The notes below the pieces were generated by a model. It did not search any database. It saw only the letters and a program-made list of their open reading frames with translations, and was not told where the DNA came from. From positions 204,057-268,056 of the forward strand of contig JAURZK010000038.1 of the NCBI GenBank assembly GCA_030653505.1: 64,000 bases of DNA, written 5' to 3'. The translations under genes were made by a program, and so were the position numbers. Positions 32,239-42,275 of the stretch are shown here, piece by piece (positions within the stretch are counted from its first letter, which is position 1; every line of letters starts with the position of its first letter). This stretch comes from Rubrivivax sp. (lineage in GTDB: Bacteria; Pseudomonadota; Gammaproteobacteria; Burkholderiales; Burkholderiaceae_C).

Positions 32239-33168
32239 TCAAGCAGGTTCGGTGTCGGGCGGGCCGGTGGCGTCGGACCCGAGCAGGTAGCGACGCGCCT
32301 CCCTCACGATCAGTTCAGTGATCTCTCGCGAAAGGGGTGGCTCAACTTCCCAGTGATGCCAGTACAGGTCGACCTGCACCGGCTCTCGCGGTGCCAGATC
32401 GACAAGACGTCCCTCCAGGGCCAGCGGGCCCGCCTGCTGGGTAGGGATCAGGCCGTATCCCACGCCCGTGGCGATGCCCTCGAGCAGGGCCAACGGCGCG
32501 GGCAGGTAGTGTTTTGCATAGCGGTCCACCGCAAAGCCGAAGTGGTGACGCAGAAACTCGTCGTGCAGCGCGTCCTTGCGGTTGAAGAGAACTGCTGGCG
32601 CGACCAGCACGGCCGCTGCGGTGAGTCCTACAGGGAAGAACTGTTGGGCAAACGCGGGGCTTGCGTAGCAGCGGTATTCCATCGCGCCCAAACGTTCGGC
32701 CAGGAACCCGGCGGCAGCCTGCGCGTCGGTGGAGATGCAGCCGACGACTTCGCCGCGTGCCAGGCGGGCTGAGGTGTGATCCTGATCGTCGGTGACCACT
32801 TCGAGGGCGACCCTGCGTTCCAGAAGCAGCTGCCACAACACTCTTGGAATCCAGGTCGCCAGCGAATCGGCATTCACAGCGATGGCGAGCGGGACGGGCG
32901 CGTGGGGCTTGGGAGTCGGTGTCAGTTCCTGCAGCGCCGCACCCTCGAGCATCCTGAGCGCCTTGACATGGCGAAGCAGGATTTCCCCGGCCGGTGTCGG
33001 TGCGACCGGTTTCTCGCGCACCAACAAAACGGTCGACAGCGACTCTTCCAACGCCTTGATGCGTTGTGACACCGCACCGCGCGTGATGTTGAGTCGGCTG
33101 GCCGCGCGGTCGAAGCTCTGCTCTTCGGCCACGGTTGCAAACGTCTCCAGCTGATCGCGATCCAGCAT
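32239..33168 (-). CDS. LysR family regulator, ArgP (IciA/LysG)-like
   Basis: MLDRDQLETFATVAEEQSFDRAASRLNITRGAVSQRIKALEESLSTVLLVREKPVAPTPAGEILLRHVKALRMLE. Confidence 0.88.
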   Translation of the reverse strand: MLDRDQLETFATVAEEQSFDRAASRLNITRGAVSQRIKALEESLSTVLLVREKPVAPTPAGEILLRHVKALRMLEGAALQELTPTPKPHAPVPLAIAVNADSLATWIPRVLWQLLLERRVALEVVTDDQDHTSARLARGEVVGCISTDAQAAAGFLAERLGAMEYRCYASPAFAQQFFPVGLTAAAVLVAPAVLFNRKDALHDEFLRHHFGFAVDRYAKHYLPAPLALLEGIATGVGYGLIPTQQAGPLALEGRLVDLAPREPVQVDLYWHHWEVEPPLSREITELIVREARRYLLGSDATGPPDTEPA

Positions 33169-33203
33169 TTGATGTCTTCCCTGTTCAGTGTTCTTGCATG
33201 CCC

Positions 33204-33219
33204 GTGAAACTCTCTAAAC
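33204..33219. promoter_or_regulatory. candidate ArgP-like regulator site GTGAAACTCTCTAAAC
   Basis: 14/16 identical to GTCAAAGTCTCTAAAC at 29880-29895; lies upstream of the lysR gene. Confidence 0.5.
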
Positions 33220-33417
33220 GGCGAACTTCAGGGCATGTGATTCCGTAGCATGTGCAGGACGGGCAACCATCTTGCGCACCCACAAGCGTATTGGTGCAGG
33301 AAATCTGAATAAACCAGTAGTGGCTTTGCACTCCGTAACGGCGACGCGTGATCGGATGCAACTGTGTCCCGCGGCAGCGATGTTGTTGCTGGCGCGGCGT
33401 GGCGAAGGAGAAGGCAG

Positions 33418-34356
33418 ATGCAGTACGGTGCCGAAGAACCAGCATCAGCAGGAACCGCACGCTCGGTAGCGATGCTGAAGGCCGTTGTGGACGGATCCAC
33501 CTACGAAGCTGTGGCTGCAGTTTTCGGCATCACCCGCACGGCGGTGGAACGCCGGGTCAAGCACATAGCCGCGCGGCTGAGCCGCGAGGTTGGCATCGAC
33601 GGGCTGAACAAGGGCGGCACCGCCTTCGTTTGGCGCCTGCGTCACAGGCGCGAGGCGATCCTGGCTGCCCTTGAACAGCTGCCGCCGCGTCCGGTCGAAG
33701 CCGCCAACCAATTTGGCGTAGTCTCCGACGAGGAAATCGCCCAAGCAGTACATCGAATCCGGGGGCGCAGCGCCCAGCCCTTGCGGGACGTCGCACTGTT
33801 CTACACGTTGTTCGCCACCGGGGCGCGGCCTTTGGAAGTCGCGCGGCTGGAGTTGCAGGATTACCTCCAAGCGGACGGCACCGTGCGGCGCGAGTCCGAG
33901 TTGCGGGCAGAAGTCGCCATCACCTGCAAGTCGCGGCCTTTGTACTTCGCCAGCCGCAAGCTCGACGAAGCGTTGAGCGCCTACCTGCACGAGCGCCTGG
34001 TCTTGGGGCAGGGGCTGGGCGCTGCGCCAACCTTCAGAGGACTGGACCCTGCCAGCCGGCTGTTTCTGACAGCGACCGGCGATCCGTTTCCGATCACGCC
34101 CTACGGAGCGCCCGGGCAGCAGCGGTACCTGTGCCGTCCTATCCTGGAAACCTATCGCAAGGTGTTCCGGTACGCGGAACTGGAAGGGGCGACCGCGTTG
34201 TCCGTGCGCCGTACCTTCGTGGCGCGGCTCTACGACCGTGGAGCCGACGAAGATCAGGTCGGCGTGGTGCTGGGCATTGGCGAGCGCAGGGCGGTGCGGG
34301 AGCAGTTCCCGCGTACGCGGCCGACAATGGCCCGGTTGGTGCAGGAACTGGTTTGA
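33418..34356 (+). CDS. tyrosine recombinase-like site-specific integrase family protein (paralog 1)
   Basis: N-terminal HTH (TYEAVAAVFGITRTAVERRVKHIAARLS), TGARPLEVARLELQDYL, LSVRRTFVARLYDRGADEDQVGVVLGI; Tyr position reads EQFP. Confidence 0.75.
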   Translation: MQYGAEEPASAGTARSVAMLKAVVDGSTYEAVAAVFGITRTAVERRVKHIAARLSREVGIDGLNKGGTAFVWRLRHRREAILAALEQLPPRPVEAANQFGVVSDEEIAQAVHRIRGRSAQPLRDVALFYTLFATGARPLEVARLELQDYLQADGTVRRESELRAEVAITCKSRPLYFASRKLDEALSAYLHERLVLGQGLGAAPTFRGLDPASRLFLTATGDPFPITPYGAPGQQRYLCRPILETYRKVFRYAELEGATALSVRRTFVARLYDRGADEDQVGVVLGIGERRAVREQFPRTRPTMARLVQELV

Positions 34357-34416
34357 CACAGCGCGGACCGCGCAGCGCCACTCGAGGGGCACTCATTGGC
34401 GGCAGTCGGCGCCGAC

Positions 34417-34451
34417 AAAAAAGGCCCCCCTTGGCTTTGCGGCCAAGGGGG
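34417..34451 (-). terminator. rho-independent terminator for the 34460-39454 gene
   Basis: Perfect stem CCCCCTTGG/CCAAGGGGG with 8-nt loop, followed on the minus strand by GCC and TTTTTT. Confidence 0.85.
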
Positions 34452-34459
34452 TTAGTTTC

Positions 34460-37400
34460 TCAGGCGGCCTCTCTGATCTCTTCGGCATCGACCCTTGAAC
34501 TGCCAGCTTCGTCCTTGTCAAGATCGAGTCGCTTGAGCAACTCGCGCTGCCGGGCCATCAGGTCCAGCAATCGGCCTTCGTGCTCGAACGGACGCTGCAG
34601 TTCGAGCCGGATGTCGTCCAGCCGTTTGCGCCTGACCTGCAGTTGAGCCTCGCCCGCAGCGTGCTGCTTCGGAATAGATCCCAGCAGATCGACCAACGCC
34701 GCCACGAGGGCAGGCCCGGTCTGGTACGGCGTGGCTTGGTACAGGCACGCTCCCGACAGGTACAGGGTTGGCACCTCTTCGCCCCGCGTGGCCTGCACGC
34801 CCAGCTCGAAGCCGCCGAACCGGCCGACGATCTGCTCAATCTCACGGCCGCCCGCGCGCAGTTCATCCCTGGTCGCCTTGATGAGGCCGCGCAGGGCCTC
34901 GCCCACCGCGTCAGGGCCTGCGATCTTCCGGCCGCCCACTTCCAGGCAGATGCCCTGGAGCGTCTGTGGCTCGATGCGCGCCACGTCTTGGGCATACAGC
35001 GCGACCTTGCGCTGCTGCGCCTCGATCATCATCGGCAGCCGGCTCACTTCGCTCTCGTTGGCATAGCGCTGATTGCGCCACACCGAGAACAGCGTCGAGA
35101 GCCGCGCCACTTCCGCGTCCACGCCGGCCTTTTCGATGACCAGCGGATTACCCGAGGCCAGCGCCTTCACTTCGGCGTACGACAGCGCCGCCAGTTCCAC
35201 GTCTTCCAGCGAACGGATGCCTTTGTCGCCCTTCATCACCTGTGCGATGAAGCGTGCCTTGGTCTCCAGCGTCTGCCACATGTAGCTGTCGAAGCTGCCT
35301 TCGGTGACGTAGCGGAAGATTTCCACGTCCTCGCACTCATTACCCTGGCGTAGGATGCGCCCTTCGCGTTGTTCGACGTCGCAGGGACGCCAGGGCGCGT
35401 CGAGGTGATGCAGCGCGCACAGGCGGGTCTGCACATTGGTGCCGATCCCCATCTTGGCCGTCGAGCCGAGCAGCACCCGGACCCGTCCCTCACGCACAGC
35501 CTTGAACAGCGTTGCCTTCTGGGTGTCCGTCTCGGCGTCATGCACGAACGCAATCTCCTTCCCCGGGACGCCGGCCTCCATCAACCGCGCCTGCAAATCG
35601 TCGTACACGCTGAAGGCGTGACCGCCCTTGGGTGACGACATGTCGCAGAACACCAGCTGTGCACCGCGGAATGCGATGCTGCGTTCCCGGATCGCCAGCA
35701 CTTCGCGCAGGCAGGCAGCCACCTTGCCGTTCTCGTCGAACAGCGCCTGCGGCGCCACCAGCCGAAAGTCCAGCGCCGCCTTGCGGCCGTCGGTGGTGAT
35801 CGCCAGCATGTTGTCGTCCTGCGGCTTCACATGGCCGCTGCGGACCTCCTCGGCGCGCTGCACCAGCGTTTGCACGAACGCCTTCAGCGCCTTGCTGGCC
35901 GGGCAGGCCACGATGCGCGGCTTCTCCCCCCGCAGCCGCGGCACCGGCAGCTTCAACATTTCGGCGGTGCGGATGTCGGCCACTTCGCCGAACACCGCCA
36001 TCAGCTCGGGCACGTTGATGAAACGTGCAAACCGGGTGTGCATGCGGTAGCCGCTGCCGTCCGGTGCGATCTCCAGCGCGGTGACGCTCTCTCCGAAGGT
36101 GGCGGCCCAGGCGTCGAACTGCTGCAGCCCGAGCTCCTCCAGCCTTCGCGGCTGCAGGTAACGCATCATGGTGTGGATCTCTGCCATGGTGTTGGCCACG
36201 GGTGTCGCCGTCGAGAACACCACGCCGCGCTGCGCATGCCCATGAACCTGCATCGTGTAGCGCGTCTTCAGGTACAGATCGAAGGCGCGTTCCGAATTCG
36301 TCAGCGGCAAGCCCGCCACGCGGGTCATCTTCGTGAACCGGTACAGGTTCTTGTGAAGATGCGCTTCGTCGACGAACAGGCAGTCGATGCCCAGTTGCTC
36401 CCAGGTCAGGAGGTCATCCTTCTTCTTGTCGGCCAGCAGCTTCTCCAGCCGCACCGCCCAGTTCTTCTTCATGGCTTCGAGTTGCTTGACGATCCGGTTG
36501 CCCCGGTCGTTGCTCCTCTCGGCCCGTACAGCCATCTCGATTTCCATGATGATGTCCTTGATGAATCTTTCCGTGAATTGCGGTGACACCTTGATGCGCT
36601 CGAAGCTCGAGTGCGTGATGACGACCGCGTCCCAATCTCCCGTCGCGATGCGCGACACCAGTTCTCGTCGGCGGTCGCCTTCGAGGTCTTCCTTGCCGGC
36701 CATCAACACCGCCGCGTTCGGATAGAGCCGAACGAACTCGGCCGTGTACTGCGCCAGCATGTGGTTCGGCACCACGTGGCAGGGCTTGTTCACGAATCCC
36801 AGCCGGCGCAACTCCATGCCGGCCGCCACGCACACCGCCGTCTTGCCAGCACCCACGACGTGGAACAACCCCGTGTTGCCGGACTGCAAGACCCGCCAGA
36901 TGGCGTCCTTCTGGTGCGGGTGCAGCTCGAAGCAGTGGGAGAACCCCGGCAGCTTCAGGTGCGCACCATCGAACTGCCGCTGCCGGGTGGCGTTGAACAG
37001 ATCGTTGTAGATGCGGCAGAGCTTCTCTCTCCGCGTCGCATCGTCGAAGGCCCAGAGCGCGAACCGTTCCTTGATCAGGCCCAGCTTCTCGCGTGCGGCC
37101 AGGGTCTCGTCGGGATTGACGATGTACTTGTCGGTCTCCGGGTCGCGGTCGCGCACCGTCGGCACCTGCACGTTCAGCGCGCACTGCACCAGTTCGATGG
37201 CGTTCATGCGTGAGGTGCCGAACTCCTGGGTCACCTTCACGTTCTGGCGCGCATCCCAGTCCCGGTAGCGCACAGACCAGGCGCCGGCCTGTGCCGAGTA
37301 GCCCACATCGCAGTCCTTCAGTTCCAGAACTTCCTGGACGAAGGTCTCGACCTCGACGGCTGGGATCCAGACCGCCCCGAGCCGAGGCTCGATCGCGGCC

Positions 37401-39454
37401 GGCAGCAGATCTTCCGGTTCGACCTCTTCCAGCGCTTCGATGTTGCGCCGGCATGCCGCACCAGACAGCACCGCCTGCTTCAGCTTCTCCTTGACGTTCC
37501 CCGCCAGGTACTCATCGGCCGTCTTCCAGTGATCGTCCGCCGGGTCCAGGAACACCTGACCGGCTTCGGCCAGCGCGTCCAGCACCGCCTGTTCCGGCGC
37601 CGACAGCAGCCGCGCCATGTAGGCCGGGTCGACCCGCCCGCGCCACTGCATCGACGCTGCGAGTGCCTCGGTCGGCTCCCCCGCGACGGTCGGTTCGACC
37701 ACGCGTGCCAGGGTACGCCGCGTGAACAGCGCCGCCTTGGTCGCCCGGTCCGACTCTTCGTCGTAGTGCTCCAGCGACAGCAGCAGCGGGTAGTCCGGGT
37801 CGCGCCGGAAGGCCAGCGCGTTGGCTCGTGTGGACAGGCAGCCAAGCCTCGCGACATAACGGTCGTAGCTGCCGTTGAGCAGCGCCCGCAGGTGCGCGAT
37901 CTGGCTGTCACCGTCGTCTCTCAGCTGGGCATCGAGGACTGCCCGGGCCTGGTCGCGGATGCCACACAGGCCGACGATCCGCGCTCGCCGCGTGCCATTG
38001 AGCTGGTCATGCACATCGACCATCTCTTCACTCTCGACCCGGTGCACCCGCCCATGGTGCAGGCGGTAGCTCCCAGGCCTGGCGCCGGTGCTGGATGGCA
38101 CCTTGGGGATGCCAGCGCTCTTATTCGCAACCGCCGCCCGATACACATCCGTCGGCAGCAGCTTGATTCGCTCCGGCAGTGCTGAGGCCAGGTCGCCTTC
38201 GAACACGGCGGTGGGCACGGCTTCGTAGCCGTTGCTCTCGGTCCGGATGCTGCCGATGCAGAACTCCGGGTGCCTGGCGTACCAGGCATTGATCTGCAGG
38301 TAGCGCTCGTAGCACTGCGGGTGGCGCAGGGCATCGGGCACGATGGACAGCTTCAGCCACTCGCTGCCGACCACTTCCCCCGGCTCCCGCTTGCGCAGGA
38401 ACAGGATGTCGGTCTGCACGTCGGTGGACGCGATGCCGGCGAACGCGCCTTGGGGCAACCGGATGGCACCCAGCAGGTGGGCCTGCGCGCCGATGTACTG
38501 GCGTACCGCGTCGTCCAGGGCATCCATCGTGTAGGTGGTGGTGATGAAGCACACCAGACCGCCAGGCCGCACCAGGTCCAGGGCGCGGCCGAAGAAGTAG
38601 TTGTGGATGCTGAAGCGGGCGTAGGCCCGGTTGCTCAGGTCGGCGACCTTGTACTTGCCGAACGGTACGTTGCCGACAACGACGTCGAACCAGTTGTCTG
38701 GCAGCGGCGTCTTCTCGAACGGCGCGATGCGGACATCGACGCCGCCAGAGGCGTAAAGCGCCTTGAGCATCTGTCCCGACAGGCGGTCGATCTCGATGGC
38801 CGTGACCTGGCTGTTTTCCGCCACGCTGCGTGGCATGGCGCCGATGAAGTGGCCGATGCCGGCGGCGGGTTCGAGGATGCGACCGCCCGTGAAGCCGAAG
38901 CGTTCGATGGCCTGCCACATCGCCTCGATCACATGGATCGGGGTGTAGTGGCTGGTGTTCACCGAGGCCCGGGCGGACTCGTACTCATCGTCGGTCAGCA
39001 GGTCGCGCAGTTGCGTGGCGCGTCGGGCCCAGGCCTTGTCGTCGCTTTCGGCGTTGAAGCTGGCCGGTAGGCCGCCCCAACCTGTGAAGCGCAGGAGCCT
39101 GCCGCGCTCGGCCGTGTAGGGTGGCCTGTCCTGGCATTCAACGTGCCGAAGCGTCGCAATGGCAGCCAGGTTGGCATCGAACTTGGTGGCGGCGCCACCC
39201 AGGTTGTCCAGATCGGCTTGTCGCAGCGCCGGCCACAGCGAGCGCGGTGCGGAATCGGTGTCGATCCCTGCGACGCGCCAGGTGGCGCGCTGCGAGTCCG
39301 AGAGAACGGTCTCGGCGAACTCGACGTCGGCCGCTACCGAGACGTCATTGACCGGCGGGTGAACCTCAGGGATTGAAACGGATGACTCGGTGGTGTCCAC
39401 GGGTTCGGGGTCGAACCCAGGCAGCCACATGGAAGGCGCGATGAAGCGGGCCAT
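34460..39454 (-). CDS. giant N6-DNA methyltransferase-like / SNF2-type helicase fusion (DarB-like architecture)
   Basis: 1665 codons; MTase region ILEPAAGIGHFIGAMP with DVVVGNVPFGKY; helicase HVVGAGKTAVCVAAG, CLFVDEAHLHKN, LLGSTAKMGIGTNVQTRLCALHHLDAPWRPCDVEQREGRILRQGN. Confidence 0.88.
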   Translation of the reverse strand: MARFIAPSMWLPGFDPEPVDTTESSVSIPEVHPPVNDVSVAADVEFAETVLSDSQRATWRVAGIDTDSAPRSLWPALRQADLDNLGGAATKFDANLAAIATLRHVECQDRPPYTAERGRLLRFTGWGGLPASFNAESDDKAWARRATQLRDLLTDDEYESARASVNTSHYTPIHVIEAMWQAIERFGFTGGRILEPAAGIGHFIGAMPRSVAENSQVTAIEIDRLSGQMLKALYASGGVDVRIAPFEKTPLPDNWFDVVVGNVPFGKYKVADLSNRAYARFSIHNYFFGRALDLVRPGGLVCFITTTYTMDALDDAVRQYIGAQAHLLGAIRLPQGAFAGIASTDVQTDILFLRKREPGEVVGSEWLKLSIVPDALRHPQCYERYLQINAWYARHPEFCIGSIRTESNGYEAVPTAVFEGDLASALPERIKLLPTDVYRAAVANKSAGIPKVPSSTGARPGSYRLHHGRVHRVESEEMVDVHDQLNGTRRARIVGLCGIRDQARAVLDAQLRDDGDSQIAHLRALLNGSYDRYVARLGCLSTRANALAFRRDPDYPLLLSLEHYDEESDRATKAALFTRRTLARVVEPTVAGEPTEALAASMQWRGRVDPAYMARLLSAPEQAVLDALAEAGQVFLDPADDHWKTADEYLAGNVKEKLKQAVLSGAACRRNIEALEEVEPEDLLPAAIEPRLGAVWIPAVEVETFVQEVLELKDCDVGYSAQAGAWSVRYRDWDARQNVKVTQEFGTSRMNAIELVQCALNVQVPTVRDRDPETDKYIVNPDETLAAREKLGLIKERFALWAFDDATRREKLCRIYNDLFNATRQRQFDGAHLKLPGFSHCFELHPHQKDAIWRVLQSGNTGLFHVVGAGKTAVCVAAGMELRRLGFVNKPCHVVPNHMLAQYTAEFVRLYPNAAVLMAGKEDLEGDRRRELVSRIATGDWDAVVITHSSFERIKVSPQFTERFIKDIIMEIEMAVRAERSNDRGNRIVKQLEAMKKNWAVRLEKLLADKKKDDLLTWEQLGIDCLFVDEAHLHKNLYRFTKMTRVAGLPLTNSERAFDLYLKTRYTMQVHGHAQRGVVFSTATPVANTMAEIHTMMRYLQPRRLEELGLQQFDAWAATFGESVTALEIAPDGSGYRMHTRFARFINVPELMAVFGEVADIRTAEMLKLPVPRLRGEKPRIVACPASKALKAFVQTLVQRAEEVRSGHVKPQDDNMLAITTDGRKAALDFRLVAPQALFDENGKVAACLREVLAIRERSIAFRGAQLVFCDMSSPKGGHAFSVYDDLQARLMEAGVPGKEIAFVHDAETDTQKATLFKAVREGRVRVLLGSTAKMGIGTNVQTRLCALHHLDAPWRPCDVEQREGRILRQGNECEDVEIFRYVTEGSFDSYMWQTLETKARFIAQVMKGDKGIRSLEDVELAALSYAEVKALASGNPLVIEKAGVDAEVARLSTLFSVWRNQRYANESEVSRLPMMIEAQQRKVALYAQDVARIEPQTLQGICLEVGGRKIAGPDAVGEALRGLIKATRDELRAGGREIEQIVGRFGGFELGVQATRGEEVPTLYLSGACLYQATPYQTGPALVAALVDLLGSIPKQHAAGEAQLQVRRKRLDDIRLELQRPFEHEGRLLDLMARQRELLKRLDLDKDEAGSSRVDAEEIREAA

Positions 39455-39987
39455 GGGTGTTCTCCAATTGAATTGGGGAGACACGCCCACCCGCAGCGGG
39501 GAGACGTGCTCCCCGTGGGTGGGATGGCATGAAGGGGTCGCGGTCGACCCGGGGCCGGCCGTCAAGCGACGCCAGGCAGGCTGATTCAGCTCAGGGCGTT
39601 GCCCCGATGCTTTCGGTGGTGCGCGGTGGCCGCACACGCGAAGAAGGCGGGTAACGACCGCGACGCCTGAACAGATTCAGGAGCGCTCGGATGAGCGCGC
39701 TTTGGCCGAAGCCAAGATGCACTGGCAGTGTGTGCGTGGGCCGCCCGAGCGTGCCGGTGGCATGGCGACTCGCCATGCAAAAGCGCTGGCGCGGTGGTGC
39801 CGATCGCGATGGCAACGGCGGACTGTTCGCCGAACCCGCAGCCCAGACACCCGTCTGCGAGAGACCGGCAGGCCACTGATCCCGAAACCCCGTGTGTTTG
39901 CCGGCGATTGCCGCTGGCGGCACGGCGACGGGCGGTCGAGCATGCATGCATAGCAGCCGCGGAGAACCGCAGTCTGGAGGGTAGGCC

Positions 39988-40929
39988 ATGCCAGCCGATC
40001 AAGAGCCCGAGCGGGGCAACGAGAACGCCGTGCAAGCCGTCGAGATGTTGAAGGCCGTGGTCGATGGTGCCACCTATGACGCCGTGGCCACGCGCTTCGG
40101 CGTGACGCGCACGGCCGTCGAACGCCGCATCAAGGCCGTCGCCGCGCGATTGAGCAAAGAGGTCGGCATCGAGGGGCTGAACGCCGACGGCGTGGCCTTT
40201 GTGCAGCGGCTGCGCCAGCACCGCGCTGCGATCCTGGTGGCACTGGCTGGCTTCGAGCCGCCGGCGCCGTTCGGCCCGCGCCAGCACCGGGTGGTTTCAG
40301 GTGAAGAGATCACGCAGGCAGCGCTGCGGATCAAGGCGCGCAGTGCGCGGCCTTGGCATGACCAGTCGCTGTTCTACATGCTGTTCGCGACCGGCGCGCG
40401 CCCCTTGGAGATCGCCCGGCTCGAGGTGCGCGACTACCTCGGCCCGGACGGCAGCGTGCGCCGCGCATCCGAACTGCGGGCCGATACCGCGATCACGGGC
40501 AAGCCGCGCCCGCTGTACTTCATCAGCACCCGGCTCGACGATGCACTCGCGGCCTACCTGCGCGAGCGCATCGAGCAGGGCCTGGGCCTTGCCGCAAGCA
40601 CCGACTACCGGGGCCTGGATCCCCGGAGCTGCCTGTTCCTGTCGCCGGCCGGACTCGGCTTCGCAATCAGGCCGTATGGCGAAGAGGGGCAGCGCCGCTA
40701 CCTGTGCCGTCCGATCCTGGAGGCCTACCGCAAGCTTTTTCGCCATGCCGACCTGCGCGACGTGACGCCGCTGTCGGCGCGGCACACCGTCGCGGCCCGG
40801 TTGTACGAACGCGGCGCGGACGAAGAGCAGGTGGGCCTGCTGCTCGGCATCAACGGCCGCAGCGCGGTGCGCGAACTGTTCCCGAAGCATCGGCCGGCGA
40901 TGTCGGACCTGGTGCGCGAACTGGTGTGA
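39988..40929 (+). CDS. tyrosine recombinase-like site-specific integrase family protein (paralog 2)
   Basis: 313 aa; EMLKAVVDGATYDAVATRFGVTRTAVERRIKAVAARLSKEVGIEGLN closely parallels the 33418 product; LSARHTVAARLYERGADEEQVGLLLGINGRSAVRELFP. Confidence 0.78.
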   Translation: MPADQEPERGNENAVQAVEMLKAVVDGATYDAVATRFGVTRTAVERRIKAVAARLSKEVGIEGLNADGVAFVQRLRQHRAAILVALAGFEPPAPFGPRQHRVVSGEEITQAALRIKARSARPWHDQSLFYMLFATGARPLEIARLEVRDYLGPDGSVRRASELRADTAITGKPRPLYFISTRLDDALAAYLRERIEQGLGLAASTDYRGLDPRSCLFLSPAGLGFAIRPYGEEGQRRYLCRPILEAYRKLFRHADLRDVTPLSARHTVAARLYERGADEEQVGLLLGINGRSAVRELFPKHRPAMSDLVRELV

Positions 40930-40950
40930 CACGCTGGCGGCGCGACGACG

Positions 40951-42159
40951 GTGGACATCCAACGTTTCTCCATCCTGGGGCGCGTGTGGAACGCAGACGA
41001 CGCGCAGCTGCAGCAGGCGCTGGCCCGCGTCCACGACACGCCGGAACGGCCACGCTGTCTGTGCGTGGCTGGCGGCGTGGAGATGTACGTGGCCCGCCAT
41101 CGGCAGTTCCTGGTCAAGCGGATGCCGGACACGGGCAGCCACCATCATGCGAGCTGCCCGTCTTACGAGCCTGAGTCGCAGCAATCGGGATTGGGTGAGT
41201 TGATGGGCGAGGCGGTCGTCGAAACTGCTCTCGGGTGCGTGGACCTGCGCGTTGACTTTCCATGGACGCGCACAGCGGGGCGTGGCGTCTCGCGTGGCGA
41301 AAGCGACGCGGAGGCCGACGTCGGCGTGGCCCGGCGCCGGATGAGCCTGCGGGCGCTGATGCACTTCCTGTTCGAGCGCGCCGGCTTCAACCGCTGGAGC
41401 CCGGCGATGGCGGGCAAGCGCAACCAGGGCGTGCTGCACAAGTACCTGCTGGAGGCCGCCGAGGACGTGTCGGTGAAGGGCGTGGCGTTGATCGAGCGCC
41501 TGTATGTGCCCGAGCCCTTCAGCGAGGCGACCAAGGCCGATGCCGCGCAGCGCCGCCGCGAGAAGCTGGCCGTGCTGCGGCCCCACGATGGTCACAGCCC
41601 GCTGGCCCTGGTGCTGGGCGAGTTCAAGGCCAGCGAAACCACGTTGAGTGGCTGCAGAGTCAGGATCAAGCACATGCCCAATGCGCCGCTGTTGATCGCT
41701 GCCAAGACCTGGGCAAGGATCGAGAAGGTGTTCGCCCCGATGTTCGAAGCCAGGGATGCGGACACCGGCCACAAGGTGCGCTTGATGCTGGCCGCCCTGG
41801 TCCGGGCGCGGCGCGAGTACACCTACGAGATCGACGCCGCCAGCCTGATGATGACCACCGAGCACTGGATTCCGATCGACGGGATTCACGAGCTGCCGCT
41901 GGTGCATGCCCTGGTTGAGCACAGGCGGCGGTTTGCAAAGCCGCTGCGCTACGACGCCGTGACGGCGGGCGCGTTCCCGAACGTGCTGTTGCTGGACATG
42001 GGGCCGAAGCCCGTGCCCTTGCACGTCGTCAGCGCCTTCATGCCACCGAAGGCCCGCGTGGACAAGGAGCATGCGATCACGCGGGCCGGAGAGGCGGTGT
42101 GGGTGTGGGCGACCGACCAGCCCATGCCGCCGCTCCCGACGCTGGTGGGGCAGCGATAG
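40951..42159 (+). CDS. DUF1173 family protein
   Basis: 402 aa; YVARHRQFLVKRMPDTGSHHHASCPSYEPE, LRALMHFLFERAGFNRWSPAMAGKRNQGVLHKYLLEAA. Confidence 0.75.
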   Translation: MDIQRFSILGRVWNADDAQLQQALARVHDTPERPRCLCVAGGVEMYVARHRQFLVKRMPDTGSHHHASCPSYEPESQQSGLGELMGEAVVETALGCVDLRVDFPWTRTAGRGVSRGESDAEADVGVARRRMSLRALMHFLFERAGFNRWSPAMAGKRNQGVLHKYLLEAAEDVSVKGVALIERLYVPEPFSEATKADAAQRRREKLAVLRPHDGHSPLALVLGEFKASETTLSGCRVRIKHMPNAPLLIAAKTWARIEKVFAPMFEARDADTGHKVRLMLAALVRARREYTYEIDAASLMMTTEHWIPIDGIHELPLVHALVEHRRRFAKPLRYDAVTAGAFPNVLLLDMGPKPVPLHVVSAFMPPKARVDKEHAITRAGEAVWVWATDQPMPPLPTLVGQR

Positions 42160-42275
42160 CAGGGCCGTCGGCAGCGTCACCCCGCAAGGCGGAACGGTCG
42201 CGAGACAGGGTTGACGCGGCCCGAGCTGGCGAGAGCATGGAAGCGACACATTCGCAAACCATCAGGAGCGCAGAG

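Noticed and set aside
39405-39422. T-arm-like sequence gggttcggggtcgaaccc
   Set aside because: Lies within the helicase coding sequence (N-terminal region); no surrounding cloverleaf.
40297-42249. 650-aa minus-strand ORF
   Set aside because: Antisense to the recombinase paralog and DUF1173 gene; no recognisable motifs.
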